Positions 47,913 to 60,524 of a stretch of 64,000 nucleotides of DNA are shown here, in pieces (position 1 is the first letter of the stretch; each line of letters starts with the position of its first letter). The notes beneath the pieces were generated by a model. The model searched no databases and was not told the DNA's origin. It saw nothing but the letters and a program-made list of their open reading frames with translations. The stretch spans positions 47,532,238 through 47,596,237 of the forward strand of contig NC_081542.1 in NCBI RefSeq assembly GCF_901000735.1. Direction: 5' to 3'. The DNA comes from Corylus avellana (lineage: Eukaryota > Streptophyta > Magnoliopsida > Fagales > Betulaceae). The translations under genes were made by a program, and so were the position numbers.

Positions 47913-48375
47913 CCACTGTATTTGTATTGATTTTGTCTTTTAATTCATTAAAACTTACCCAAAAAAAGAAAAAGAAAAAGAAAGTCATGTATTATAATTG
48001 CCTAATTGGCGATTTCCGGAGAACAAAGTGGATTTGAAGAAAGTAATTAAGCTAGTTGTTCTATTCTCTTTCCTTTAAATTAGGCTAACACCCCTAATCT
48101 GCCGTGAGTGATAGTTGCACATACTTACACGTGTAGCATCAAGCCTGAGTTTGATATTTATCCCAAAAATATATTTAAAAAATGTAAAGACACCCAAAAA
48201 AAAAAAATTAAATTAAATTAACCCAAATATGGATTAATTAAAGGGACATTAACATTTCAAAGGTAGAAGCAGCGGATGCCGTTTATTATAGACGAAAGGT
48301 CCAGGATAGTTAGAGTGGGTCAACCCTGCGTGATCTCCACCACCCACATCGTCCATTTGAATGATCACAAACAAA
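47536..48375. other. Intergenic
   Basis: No gene seen. An (AT)n tract lies at 47882-47910. The last part is the promoter of the next gene. Confidence 0.4.
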
Positions 48376-49063
48376 TATAAAAGTATTAATAAACGTTACA
48401 AGGATCGCATAAACAACTCATCGCCATTTAAAAAAGCCAGAGAAAGAGAAGAATTGTAAGAAATTGCCGGCTCCTACTGTTTATACTTCTGCAGACTCCC
48501 ACACACGACCAATATTTCTCTCTTTTCCCTTCCAACCCACCCCGATCATCGTTTTCCTCCTCAACGGAACAATTTCTATCTCTTTCTTGATCAGCTCTGT
48601 TCCTTTGCTTCACCAGAATTATCTTCTCAATTCGACAAAACACGGAGTGGTTGTAAGTCAGTTATAATCTACAGCGTTTCTCGTAGAGAACAAATTAACT
48701 TTATTTTATTTGATTAACGTCGTCGTTTGTTTAATTTGTTTTTTCGTTGGTGACAGGTTGAGGAAGATAGAAGAAGAATTAAAGGTTGTCTGAAGAAGAA
48801 GGAAAAAAATAAAAACAGCTCTGTTTTCTTTTGTTGGTTAAGTTTCTTTCTTACTAATCATTCACGGAGAGTTGTTTCTATTATGTATTTTGTTTATCCA
48901 AGTTTTGACTTATTCGTTCCCGTTTGTAATCCCTTTTTTTCTTTTCCAATCAGGTAGTACATAAGGATTGACCCATTCGGCACGCCACGGTGACGCTGCC
49001 AAGTGCCAACCACCTCTCTTTGCATTTTTCTTCGTCGACTTTCTTCCCTGGAAAGTGACGGAT
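48376..49063 (+). promoter_or_regulatory. Promoter and leader of the unknown membrane-protein gene
   Basis: A TATAAAA box at 48376-48382 is followed by a CT-rich leader. A likely leader intron runs from GTAAGTC at 48653 to the CAG before 48757, and the leader then continues towards the ATG at 49064, perhaps with further splicing near 48840-48956. Leader introns in this position often boost expression in plants. Confidence 0.45.
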
Positions 49064-51655
49064 ATGGCGGAAAATCCAAAGTTGGTGAGCTTCAGTTTTC
49101 TGGTTTTTTCTTTCAAATTACATTTCTTCCTCCCAACTGTTTTATTGGGCTTTGCATCTTTTCTTCATCCATTCATTAATTGTCTCATTCATTCATATTC
49201 TTCTCTATCTCTCTGTGAGTTTTTTCTGGGTCGTTGTTGAATTAGTTCTTAGAAGACAGATAATGATCATGACAGGTTTGTGGCTCAGAAGAGAATATGG
49301 GTAACCAGAAAATATCGGTTTCCGATCATATGAACGGCTTTCAGTATACCGCCGATAATTCCGACAGCTTAGTTATTGACATGGAGAGCTTCTCCCGCCT
49401 CACCAATAAAGATATTACTGCAAATTCACGAATTACTGTAAGCTTTTCTTCTCTTTAATTAAAAGCTCTCATTTTTTTTCTCTTTTGTTTTTGAGTGGGG
49501 GTGTCTAAATTTTCAATTTTCAATATTAAATTTCAAAGTACAGTTGTCTTAATTAATTAATAATGATTAATTTCTCAATTATTGTTGACATTCTTGAATG
49601 GAGAAAACAACACACCCCAGATAACACGTTTCCATTTCTTGAATGGAGAAAACAACACAGCCCAGATAACACGTTAATTTCCATTTTGTTCAATTTCAAA
49701 TGGAATGTCTATCTCGAACATGATTTCACTATTATCTAACCTCCATTGCCAATGTACTTTTGACTTTCCCACTTCTTTAATGGCACATTAGTAAATACAA
49801 ACAAGCAAGCTAGCTAGCTGCATCATCTTTCAAGAGCCTTTTTCTCTGCCCTGCTTAATCTTCTACTTTGATGGGAAAAGTTGCAGAGAAGCCTTTCCCG
49901 GAAAGGGCCTCAGCGTGGCGGCGAGAAAAAGATTACTCCCATTGCTAGTACTGCTAACGAAAGAGATATTGTTGCCTCCACATCATCGCCCAGAGGTACC
50001 ATTTTCTTTACAAACTTATTCCCTTTTCCACTGCTCTAACAATTATTGGTTCTTTTCTTAAAAGTTTTGTTTTTACTTTTGTTTTTTTTTTTACCTCGTA
50101 ACAAAAATATTAACAAACAACTCAAACACAAATACTCTTAAAAACGTCAAAACAGTTTTATATTTATGTGACATCAGAACACTGTTCCAAACCATCGTCA
50201 ACAAATTAACCATTTACATTCATCATCATTATTATTAAAGGTATTAAAGTGATTTAATTAATGGATTAGTGTGTCCCAGTTCCAACCCTTATTAGTTGGA
50301 TTTGTTTTGGAGAATTGGGGTCCAAATGTGGGAAGAATAAGTATTATATTGTTGCTATGGATCATTAGTCATTAGACTCATTACCAACCTCTACCAGCCT
50401 CTCACACTGACGTAGGGACTCACTAGTGCTTCTTCACGATTATTAATTTTTAAGAGAAATTTCACTTTCCCTTAAAATATCGCCGTTTTTGAAATCATAA
50501 TATCAAACTTTTAATTTTTGCAATGTCGGTATCGCAAGAATTTTCCGTTTTTTAATTTTCACCAACTTTTGGTTAAAATACCCATATTTAAAAGGAGAAA
50601 ATTTTTGGAATACCGACCTTGCAAAAAGTAAAAGCCGATGTTATGATTGCAAAAACACTGATAGTTATGAGATTAAATGAAGTTTTCCTATATTTGTTTT
50701 TTTTTTTTTTATATAGTTGTTTAATTACATAAATTAGGGCGTGATGGTTGGAACTTGGAACATGATTTAGTTTGGTCCACAGCATTTTGGTGGCATTAGT
50801 CTACGTTTCCCTAGTTGTCACCTACCCTTAAACATGTTGGAGACACGTTATGAATGGAAAGGGAGAGAAGCAACTCTATTATGCGAAAAACAAACTAACT
50901 CATATACGATCATATATCATGGGGTCAAGGGATTAAGTAGCTAGATTACAACTAATTATGAAAGAGATGTATTATCAGATTGCTGGGTCACTATGGAGTG
51001 TAGAGCAAATGAATTTGGGACTAAGGACTTGGTATCTTGTCCTTTTTCTTTATTTTGGTAGAAATGTAGAAGACAGATTATCATTCCTTTGTGGGCATGC
51101 ATTTCTTGGAGGCATGTGCGTTTGTATTATTGGAAAGTGGACGGTGAAGATCGTCTTGGCCAAACTATATATTCTAGATATATATATCATATATGTGTGT
51201 GTATACTGGGGGATGAAATTATTAATCAGGAGCTGCTATATATGGTAGGGTCTAGCACGCCTGAAAAGTCTGCAGTGGTGGCAGTAGGGATCATGGATAA
51301 TTCTAGCAACCCACAAGTTCATCATCAGATCACCATCACCACCGGCAACATCACCACCCCCACCGAAAGCAGAAGCATTTCTAGGAGAAATAGTTTTAGG
51401 CGTTCTCCATGGGTCCTTGATCCTAAGAAGATTCTCTTCTTATTTGCCACCTTGTAAGTCTACTATTGCTGTTGCGGCTTTCTACAGAGACACTTTGTTT
51501 CCTCCAACTTCTAAAGATTTTCCTTTTTGCTTTTTCTTTTTTGTTTGTTTCGCGGCAGGTCAAGCATGGGAACAATCTTGTTGATATACTTCACCCTTTC
51601 AATTGGCAAGCTCAATGAAGATGAAGATGGTTTGGATTGGCAGCAGCGACCATAG
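49064..51655 (+). CDS. Conserved plant single-pass membrane protein, function unknown
   Basis: Coding exons: 49064-49084, 49276-49437, 49887-49995, 51249-51453, 51559-51655, totalling 594 nt (197 aa plus stop) with compatible phases. The protein is mostly polar and Ser/Thr-rich, with basic patches (RSLSRKGPQRGGEKK; SRSISRRNSFRRSPW) that resemble phosphorylation sites. One hydrophobic helix (about 159-182, LFLFATLSSMGTILLIYF) lies near the C-terminus, followed by an acidic tail ending DEDGLDWQQRP. That order suggests a C-terminally anchored protein with a large cytosolic part. I recognise the pattern as a conserved uncharacterised plant family but cannot assign a function. The first exon is only 21 nt. 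The exon 4 acceptor (51248) was chosen for phase; an alternative upstream AG at 51230 gives a stop. No enzyme motif is seen. Confidence 0.78.
49591..49680. repeat. 45 bp tandem duplication in an intron
   Basis: TTCTTGAATGGAGAAAACAA is repeated after 45 bp (49591 and 49636), with the following CCCAGATAACACGTT also repeated. It lies in the second intron of the unknown membrane-protein gene. Confidence 0.9.
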
Positions 51656-52866
51656 ACACAGCCTTAAAAGAGAATCAGGACAGAAGTGGACATGACATGG
51701 CTTCAGAGTTGGCAGTTCTAAGCTTTTTCTCCAGGCATTTAAAAAATTTACAGACGAAGAAAATGACATACTGCATTGTGACAAAGAAAAAGAATCTTCT
51801 TTTTTAGAATGAATGGCAGAGATCAGAGCAAATGAGTTTTTCCTTCTTTGTTTTTTTTTCCTTTTGTATATTTGCTGTCTCTATACAGCTTAGTGGATGA
51901 TTAGAAGTTACTTTTTGCTCTTCTTCCCATACCTTCTGCTCCGTTTCCTCTTTTGGCACTCCAACTTGGACAGGCCTTTTTGTTGTATGTGGCTTCCATG
52001 TGAGTAGGCAGAGGGATGAAAACAACCATTAGATTTGTAAGAAATAAAATATGCTCAATGTGCGCATGCGCACTAGAATCTTCTACTTTTTTTCAGAAAC
52101 ATGGGAGGGTGAGGAATGCTTTGCCTAGCATTGAACAGACAAAAATTTAGGTACACCCAGCAACTTCATAACATCTCCAATCCATTACATGTTTGGTTAC
52201 AAATTTCTAAGAATTAAGAATCAGAAGAAGTCATGCTTGATTTAACTTTAACAGATGCTACTCTGCAAGAGCTGACAGCTTGACAGACATCCCCACCCGG
52301 GTCAAGTTAGGCATCAGCATACAAAATATGCAACATAATACAAGAAAAGTAACTCTACTTATCACACCAGCTGAACGTGACATGTTTTGAATGGATTTCT
52401 TTTTGTTTTTTTTTTAAAGTAAGGCATTACTATACAAGAGTGAAGAGTAGCATTAGTCTACAAGAAAAATAAGGCAGGCATACGTCAATGGGCAGATACA
52501 AGTAACAAGATTTACTTGTTAATATGACAAGTTTAGCAGTCATGGCAACAACATGAATATCGATTACCCCAAATCCACCAAAGGTGTGCCTAAACCCTGA
52601 CTACAATAGTTAGTGACAAAACTATTTGAGGGAAGCTTTGAACAACCAATCATTTGGGATGATACAGCCAGCAACCATTCTTTTTCATGATTATATACAT
52701 TAAGATATCTAGTGACAAGCATATGTTTCAAAATTGATTAGTTCATTTCAACTTATTGTTGTGGATATTGCAACTTGTGCCATGAGGGTTCAATATAAGA
52801 AGGAACTCTCTACCATTCAGCATCAGCATCACATATCCCTACCTCCTCGATAACAACTTGACATCT
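51656..52866. other. Convergent 3' intergenic region
   Basis: It holds the 3' UTRs of the unknown membrane-protein gene (plus) and of the PPDK regulatory protein gene (minus). No further coding or repeat signal is supported. Confidence 0.5.
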
Positions 52867-55800
52867 CTAGTAGCGTTTTGAGATTCTTGGCATTGAGCAC
52901 CTCTGCTTCCTGTCATTGTAAAGCCTCAATACAACCGCGGCAGTTTCTTCTATTGCTTTTCCTGTCACTTCTGAAATAGCAGGAGGTAACAAAATGAAAG
53001 ATTCATTAGCAGAGAGAATCAAAATCCAAAGTAGATGGTTAATAAACATCAGATTCTTACCGATTACTGGCCAGACTGGATTTTGTGCGAAAATCCTACC
53101 GGCATGTTCCAGATCATCTCTAACATAGTCCATCTCCGAATAGTTACTCCTTGTTTCTTCGCTGAAGCCCAGACTCTTGGCTCTTGCTTTTCTGATTGTT
53201 TGCAAGACTAGAGGATTTATCGTCAAACCAAAAACCTTCTCTGGATCTACCTCAAAGAGACTTTTTGGCAATTCTACACCCATTACAATAGGCACATTTG
53301 CCACTTTGTATCCTTTTTGTGATATATAAATTGATAATGGCGTCTTCCCAGTACGAGAGACACCAGTAAGAACAATATCAGCTTTCTGAAGATTTTGGGG
53401 TAGTGCTCCATCATCTTGCTTGATGGTAAATTCAATTGCCTCAATCCGACGGAAGTATTCGTCAGTAAGGGGAAAACTCCTGCCAGGAGCCCCGCGGGGG
53501 AGGCCAGATGGTACGACCCCTAGATGCGAAGCAATTGCCTCTGTGATTGGGCCGAGTACGTCTGTTGAGGGTATACCCCACAGCTTGCTGGCTTGCCTGG
53601 CAGAATCAGCCATTGATGGGTCAGCTAAAGTGTACACAAGCATAGCACCATCTTTGGCTGCTTGCCTAACAATCTCCATTAACCGCTCTACATCATCAAT
53701 CTGGCAAGTATGTGGATGCCATAGCATCAAAGTCAGTACAAGTCACGAAATTTAGGACAATTCAATTCAATTTGAAAAATGCAGAACACCTAAAGGGGGT
53801 GGTGAATAGGTGTTTGTAGACAATCACAACATTTTAAAAATCTATCAAGCACACTGACAATCACCAAAATCAGATAAAGCATAAAATAAATTCAATATGC
53901 AGATTTTGGTAACGAACTGAAAAACTTTTAAAGAACTCTTTAAAAGAAAAATCCTTCTAAGGGCAACCAACTCTTAAAAAAAAATCCACTATACAAGAAA
54001 ACAAATTTCAATCAGTCTATTCTCGCAAAACCTTTGTAGTCTAAACACTGACTTGTATCCCCACAAACAACTCGTTTGTCTCTTGTCATAGCAGCTCCAG
54101 AACTTTGACCTTTCTTCTATAGTGTTCCTTTGCAACCTGGGAATTTGGGTTATATTGTGGTTCAAAAGGCTTATAAAGGTAGGGTGAAATCTGGGTTTAA
54201 AAATGTAAGTAGGCTAAAAAATATAAAAAAATTTGTAGCCATTTTGATCGATCAAACTTTAGGGTTTCAAGATCGCATGTGTTTGCTCGATCCAATTGCA
54301 ATCGAAGTATCGATTGAACCTCTCGAGTTTTTGCAAAAAGACTTTATGTACATCTTTGATCAATCGAACTTCCAATCAAGCCTCTTCACAATCAGTATGG
54401 GAAACTTCTGCACCACTTCGATCAATTGAACCTCTTGGGTTTGGATTTGGCTTAGGTGCTGTAAAAGAAAATTAATTACAGCACCTATCTTGTAGTTTTG
54501 TAATGATTCATATTTAATTTCACTTTCTCTCTTTTTCTTATGAAAGACTTGAAATTAAATCTAGACCCTTGAAGAAAATATTACAGCATAAGTGCTGTAT
54601 TTTTTTTTTTCTTTTACAACACCTACACCTAATCCCTTGAGTTTTTGTATGAGAACTGGTCACACTAGTTCAATCGATCCAACTACAATCGGGCATCGCT
54701 CGAAGTCTTCAAATCTTCAATTTCGACATTCTCTTAAACCGACATTTTACACCGACTCAACCCTAATCCAAGACCTAAACTATTACAACCCAAATCACAT
54801 ATATGTTTTGACACATGAATTTGTCAACACACTTGTACCATAACACAAGATGCAAGATTTACCATATAAGAAGTTGGGTAGTCCAGGTTCTAATGGGGAG
54901 ATCTTACTATTGAAAAAAATGTGGGAATATAATGTATAACTTTCAACTGAATGTTGTTGTTCAAGGAACTCAAGATGAGTATGCCAAATTGGGTCCAAAA
55001 AAGAGCTTCTCTACATGAAGCTTTCATCATTGCCACCCTCCTACAAATTCATGGCCCAGGATCAGGAACCTCCTTCTACTACATAGAAAATGTTTTTCAA
55101 TCAAAGCTGTTGGGGATTGCATAAAATTGACATTGGTAAAGTATAACGTATTCCTTCAAATTAGGTTAAAGATTATTCTCACAATTTACATGTCTCCAAA
55201 ATGCAAGTTATCATATTCATTTTTAATAAAATAAATAAATGATTTAAATACCAATAATTTTTCAATTATTAAGATATTTTATAATGTAAAATTCTTTAAA
55301 TTTTAATTATTTTTTTCAAATTAAATAATTAAGATTTAGTCTCTAGTTGTAAAATATGACAACAACTCAGTGAACTCACATGTGATAAATATTAATGTGG
55401 TAAATACTGAGTAAGTGAATAAGCAAATTAACTAAATTAATTAAGGTAATGGTAAAGAGGTACACCTAGGTGGCAAGAGGTACACCTACGGCCGAACTAT
55501 AGCATATCTCCTTATCTTAAAAGACTTAAAAGAGAGAGAGAAAAAAAAGTAATAGACATCTTACTCCAGAAAACAAGTGGGTATTTACAGGGCACCCACG
55601 ATCCACCAAGCAGTGGTCGAATTGCCCCAACGCCGCGCTGACGGAATGCTCCACCGTCCATCCAGTTCCGTCAGAGACCATGTATATCGACTTGGCCCCC
55701 GCCACGTCCACGTTATCGTCGCCGTCACCTCCCGTTGTAGAAGTAGGCTCTAGGGACGTGGTCTCTCTTGGTTGAACCCGAGGCTTCGGTTCCACTACCT

Positions 55801-55990
55801 GGGCCCGGTGGGCCGGTCGGTCCAGCTTGCGGCCCGAACGTACGGCTCGAGCTCTGGACCACCGGTTCAGCTGACCGCTGCCTTTGAGCTTCCGAGCCTG
55901 TGGCTCAGGGTCAGGTTCGGGAGCGACTTGGTTGGACGAGGTGGGTTTGACTCGTAGGTTCGAGATGCTTAAGGTAGATGAAGCTAACAT
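52867..55990 (-). CDS. RP1: Pyruvate, phosphate dikinase regulatory protein, chloroplastic
   Basis: Exons: 55565-55990, 53061-53700, 52867-52970; 1170 nt, 389 aa plus stop, phases compatible. The first 100 residues are a Ser/Thr-, Pro- and Arg-rich transit region. The DUF299 domain starts at [13 protein letters not shown], and the P-loop-like GVSRTGKT is at about 255-262, followed by TPLSIY. Family-typical segments [25 protein letters not shown] and VFGLTINP are present, and the end is [10 protein letters not shown]. The enzyme is bifunctional: it inactivates PPDK by ADP-dependent Thr phosphorylation and reactivates it by Pi-dependent dephosphorylation, in the plastid stroma. Intron 1 is 1.9 kb and contains repeat-like sequence. 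The ATG directly follows a run of 20 A on the coding strand, which is unusual. A cytosolic isoform exists in some plants, but the long N-terminus favours plastid targeting. Confidence 0.95.
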
Positions 55991-56525
55991 TTTTTTTTTT
56001 TTTTTTTTTTAGTTTTACAGTTTTTGTTGGAAAAGAAAAGGGAATACGGGAAAGAGAAATGCATGAGTGAGAAGGAATCAATCATAAATAATTGGGTTTG
56101 GGCCAAATTCTTATTAAACAGATCTGGGCCCCGGCCTTTTAATACCAACCATGCGCTGCCCTCCCGTCCCATCCCAAAAACCCTTTTCTTTTTTTTTTTC
56201 TTTTTTTTTTTTCAAGAACAAAAGCACATATTTCTTGAACTATTTGACAAGCAAACAAAAATATTAAATTCATAACCTTAACCTTAACGTTTAATTAACT
56301 CTCACACACCAATAATTTAAGAAATAAAAAATATATATTTTATCTGTAATTAACCAATTAAGTAAGTCTCACACCAATAATTTAAAAACTAAAGTTACAT
56401 TTGTTTTATAATCTTATTGGTGCCGCCCAAATTGGAGATTGTCGGTACAAGATATGTTGACATGATATTGGTATCACATCATCTATTTGTGTAATGCAGA
56501 CAAAGTGACAATTGAATAGACTTAA
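55991..56525. promoter_or_regulatory. Upstream region of the PPDK regulatory gene
   Basis: On the minus strand the leader is A/T-rich, with an A-run at 56010-55991 immediately before the ATG. No clear TATA box. A second T/C-rich homopolymer block lies at 56185-56212. Confidence 0.35.
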
Positions 56526-56625
56526 CTTTTTCTTTTTCTTTTCTTTTTTTGACATGGAGAATTCGAACTAATAACATCTGTTTCATTAGGTATAGTCCTA
56601 ATTGATTGAGCTACCTCTTAGAGAC
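56526..56625 (-). mobile_element. tRNA-derived SINE
   Basis: Read on the minus strand it starts GTCTCTAAGAGGTAGCTCAA, has an A-box-like TAGCTCAATCAATTAGGA (56613-56596), a B-box-like GTTCGAATTCTCC (56568-56556), then CATGTC and an A-rich tail with G interruptions. This order and spacing fit a Pol III promoter of tRNA origin. It cannot be a tRNA gene because the cloverleaf stems do not form and a tail follows. Confidence 0.6.
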
Positions 56626-57329
56626 TTGAATGGACTTGAGTAATTTCTCTTTTTGCTCACTTTATAAACTTTTTTTTAGTAAAAAAAAAAAAAAAAAAAA
56701 AGTCAATAGTTTGAATCTTCATTTCCTCCTCCTTTCTTTTTTGCAACATCTTCAATCAATTAGCTATATCTCCACCAATTCTTTTTCTTCTTTTTTAAAT
56801 TGGAGAAAGGGTACATTAATATTTTTACAGTAGCTTCAAAATCAGTAATTTTGCAAAATTTAAGTGGGTAACAATTTTATAGTCAATGTGCAAGGTGTAG
56901 GGCTTCTTTTTTTTTTGGGGGGGCGGGGGGCCCAAATCTAGGTGGAATTATCGCTAATGGGCCCTTTGGATGAGTGGATTTTTTTTTTTTCAAGAATGTG
57001 GTCCAAATTCCAGGATGGGAAGTTTTGAGCAACAATTGATTTGGATTTGGCCCAAAGCCTAAAGTCAATTGATTTGAAATTCTGTCCGACAGTTGGAAAT
57101 GACACATACCCCCGAAATTCGACTCTCTGTACTTCGCCTATGGGTATTGTGCTTGGATAATCCCCCTTTTCAGCTAAGAAGAAGAGAAGATGAGACCAAC
57201 CCATATTTAGATTAACACGTGTAAATTTTTTACTTTACATGTCGATATTATCTTTAAACAAAAAATAAATAAAAAAATAAAAAACAAGAAGTTGAGAGAG
57301 TGGTTTGATCGGCATATACAAATACGAGG
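56626..57329. other. Intergenic
   Basis: No gene. A-runs (56681-56701), T-runs (56908-56917, 56979-56990) and a G-rich stretch (56918-56930) suggest repeat debris. Confidence 0.4.
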
Positions 57330-57400
57330 GGGTAGTGATATACTGCACACCCGGCGTGCATCAACACGCCCAGCGTAAAATTTTTTTTATTATTATTTTA

Positions 57401-57431
<31 letters not shown>

Positions 57432-57494
57432 ATGCCTGTATGCCTGGCGTGCATCACTATTGATGCAGGCCGGGTGTGCAATATATCACTACCC
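57330..57494. mobile_element. hAT-type MITE, 165 bp
   Basis: Terminal inverted repeats GGGTAGTGATATACTGCACA and the complement of the right end (TGCAATATATCACTACCC) match with one difference and extend inward over CCCGGCGTGCATCA. Flanking octamers ATACGAGG (57322-57329) and ATACGAGA (57495-57502) match at seven of eight positions, and 8 bp is the hAT target-duplication length. The centre is a T-run followed by an A-run. Confidence 0.75.
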
Positions 57495-58635
57495 ATACGA
57501 GAGTAGTCAAACTATTCTCCAAGATTGTGAGATAATTTGGCTATTCCAAAGTTCTTTTTTTTTTAGGGCACGTTAAACCTTTCCCATAGTTGCATGAGTG
57601 GTTTAATCACTCCCGAAAGTCCTTTCCCTTAAGTACTTGAAGAGGTAGTTTGACCACCTTATCTCTGTCTCTCTTCTTTTAAAAAAAATAAAGAAAAAAA
57701 TTAGTTGTATTTTTTTTTTCTTTTAGTGAAAAATGCGACATTTAAGTCAAAAAGTCGGGTATTTTGATTGTTTCAATTAAATTTTTGTATGTATAAGTCT
57801 ATTTTAACGTCAAACGCTAATGGATAGTGGTAGAGCGACGTGCGACCAATAGGGGCCATGGCTCCCACAAAAGTTTGAAAAAAATTTCTCATTTATATGT
57901 TAATTAATAGAAAAAGATTTTGAAGTGATTGGCTAATAGCCTCCCAAAAATATCTACCAAGAAGCAATAATCTGGCAATTCAAGAATAAGTGGTTATTTT
58001 CACAAATGCTGTAAGAAGATGCAATGGAAATTGTAAATGCTTTGCGGATGGGATGGGACGACAATCGTAGAGTCAATATTATCTACTAATCTAGGATGTA
58101 AAGATGTTATAATTAAAATGTCTTCGATCATGGAGTGTGAAGCATGTCAAGAGGAACACAAAATGGTCATTCATAGACTAATTATGAAGGTGACAATTTA
58201 GAATCCTCTGAAGCAAATTTAGATGGAATATTATCCGGTTTTATTTATGATATTATATTTACTGAGAAAGTTAATTACATTATTTTCGCTAAAAATGAAA
58301 AAATAAAGATGGCCTTGTGCATTATATAATTAGGATGCAAAGGAATTAATAAAGAGAAGAAGAATTAATTGTTAGCATTATGCAAAGAAGTAGATAGAGG
58401 AGGAAACGAATCCAGCAATCCACATGATGTGAAGCAAGTGGGAGTGGCATTGTCTCCTGCGGCCAAATTGCCACGTTTCGGCACGTCAACTTCATATAAT
58501 AAAATTGAAAAGGCCGAATCTTTTGGGCCTCATAATGATTGAAGGGATTTAATTAAAGCAAGGGCCTCCAACAACGACATGACCTCTTGCTTTGACCCTA
58601 AAGACATGGACACAAGACTTGAAAGAGACCAGTGA

Positions 58636-58793
58636 GAATGACAAAAAGCGTATACAGAGTTGATAATTTTTGACATAATTTTTAAAATACATTCAATACT
58701 ATAACAGAGTTGACGAATGACAAAAAGCGTGTATCAGGATTAATAATTTTTTACATAATTTTTGAAATGCATTCAATAATTGACGAAAACTTT
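58636..58793. repeat. 79 bp tandem repeat, two units
   Basis: GAATGACAAAAAGCGT starts at 58636 and again at 58715, followed in both by ACATAATTTTT.AAAT.CATTCAATA. The units differ at several positions. Confidence 0.8.
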
Positions 58794-60392
58794 AACCTGA
58801 GTTAACTGTTTTAACCTTATATTCATGCATCGATATGATTCGAACTCAACACAATATTTAAGGTCGATTGGCAAATTTTTATACAATGACATGCAAACAC
58901 GAATCGTCAACTCCTTCCCTCTTACTAGCAATACTTATCAGCCATCTATAGGATGATAATGATGATCAGTTGAAATCCACTGAAGATGTTTTGTGCTTTC
59001 TTGAAAGAAAAAAGGAAATTAAAACAGGAAAAAACATATTAATTGTGATTTGAATGCAGATAATATCTATATATATGTCGTTTATATTGGTCTTTGAAAG
59101 ATAGGGCAAATCATGTTAACTAGGTTAGTGTTACAGACGACTAAAGATGTCGACGGAGCTCTGTCAGCCAGAGGTATATAAGGAGGATGTAAGAGGTATA
59201 AGATGGAGGTTTTGAGCTTTCGACAACTCAACCTGTGGCCCATTAAACCTAATTAATAAGCTTTGCTCCTTCACGTCCAGATGCATCTCACGTATTTAAT
59301 AATTACTTGTCATTTTTAGTCGGCAAAACTCTCCATATTTTATTCCCGGGCCATGCTCCAGATAAGATACTTAATTAACCTTCGGTCTCCCAACAAGACC
59401 ACTCATGTTGTTTTAAAGAAATCATCAGATATGCATGGGCCTACTATACTCCTGTCTCTTAAGGTTGTTGTTTCTCCTTATCTCAAAAATTCATTAAAAA
59501 AATTTAAGTGAAGAAAAAAAAAATGTCAGAAAAGCAAGAGATCTTTGGTGTTTTTGATTTTGTAGCTAGGGTAAACTTGTATGTTACTTCGATTATGCAG
59601 AAGCTAGCTAGGTAGCACCCTATTTTACACCACAAGTTGCTTATCTCTTCCATATTGTGAGAATAATAGAGGATTTCTGCAAAATTCAAAAGGCTTCAAT
59701 TCCACGGTCAATACCAGTCATGAGTATATCAATAGTACTATAGTGCTGCACGTTTAAAGTGCAGGCCTCCATGGATGGCAATTGATATCGATGCTTGTTC
59801 TAGATAGTCCACATGTACTGCCTCCCTAGCTATCATGGCCACATCTTACCAAGCCTTATTCCGGCCACCTGGTCGGTTCGCATCAGAAAACGTGAAATGA
59901 ATGTGCATTTTTAAACAAAATCGTAGAAAATATCTTGTTTAATTGAGAGTAGGTATAAAAAAGTGAAAGAATTCATGTTTTCGTGCATTTTAAAATTATA
60001 ATTTTTTTTTTCTTTTTTTTTTTTTAAAATTGCTAGTTTGGAAAAACTGGAAGACCAAGACCAAACTAACCCTAATTATATTTTTGGGCTGTCAGCATGA
60101 CGTTCACACTCTCTATATATGTTGCAAATAGTGTGTAGTGATCGATTAAACGGCTGGTGGAGAGTTGCTATTTATCCATGTGACATTGTGACTAAAAGAA
60201 CATGAAAAGAAAAAAAGAGGTTCAAAGTTTTGGGACTTGGGTGGTATTTTTCTAATTGAAAGGAAATGTGATTCTACGATTAGCAGCAGGCCACGTAGCC
60301 TGACATGAAATATTTCTTTGGTTCTCCTGATTATAAACACAGGAACAATTTTGTCTATTATAAGGGAGTACCAATGATTTTTGGGAAAAACC

Positions 60393-60395
<3 letters not shown>

Positions 60396-60455
<60 letters not shown>
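60396..60455. repeat. (AT)n microsatellite
   Basis: About 60 bp of AT dinucleotides, the longest such tract in the window. Confidence 0.95.
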
Positions 60456-60458
<3 letters not shown>

Positions 60459-60524
60459 AAGATATTTTGCAAGGGGTTTGAGCCATCAATCTGGAGGCCT
60501 GATATCATATCATTTCCTATTTAG

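Larger units (their letters stand above)
57495..60524. other. Intergenic, no gene supported
   Basis: 57830-58330 has ORF-like remnants (for example around GGGGCCATGGCTCCCACAAA) that may be decayed transposon coding sequence, with no intact frame. It also holds a 79 bp tandem repeat (58636-58793), T-runs at about 60002-60026 and an (AT)n tract at 60396-60455. Confidence 0.4.

Noticed and set aside
50958..51457. Open frames across the last intron-exon border of the unknown membrane-protein gene
   Set aside because: The first part is intron; only the segment from 51249 fits the phase set by the upstream exon and the downstream splice site.
56556..56613. A and B box pair as a tRNA gene
   Set aside because: No acceptor or anticodon stems form, the B box is degenerate and an A-rich tail follows, so SINE is the better call.
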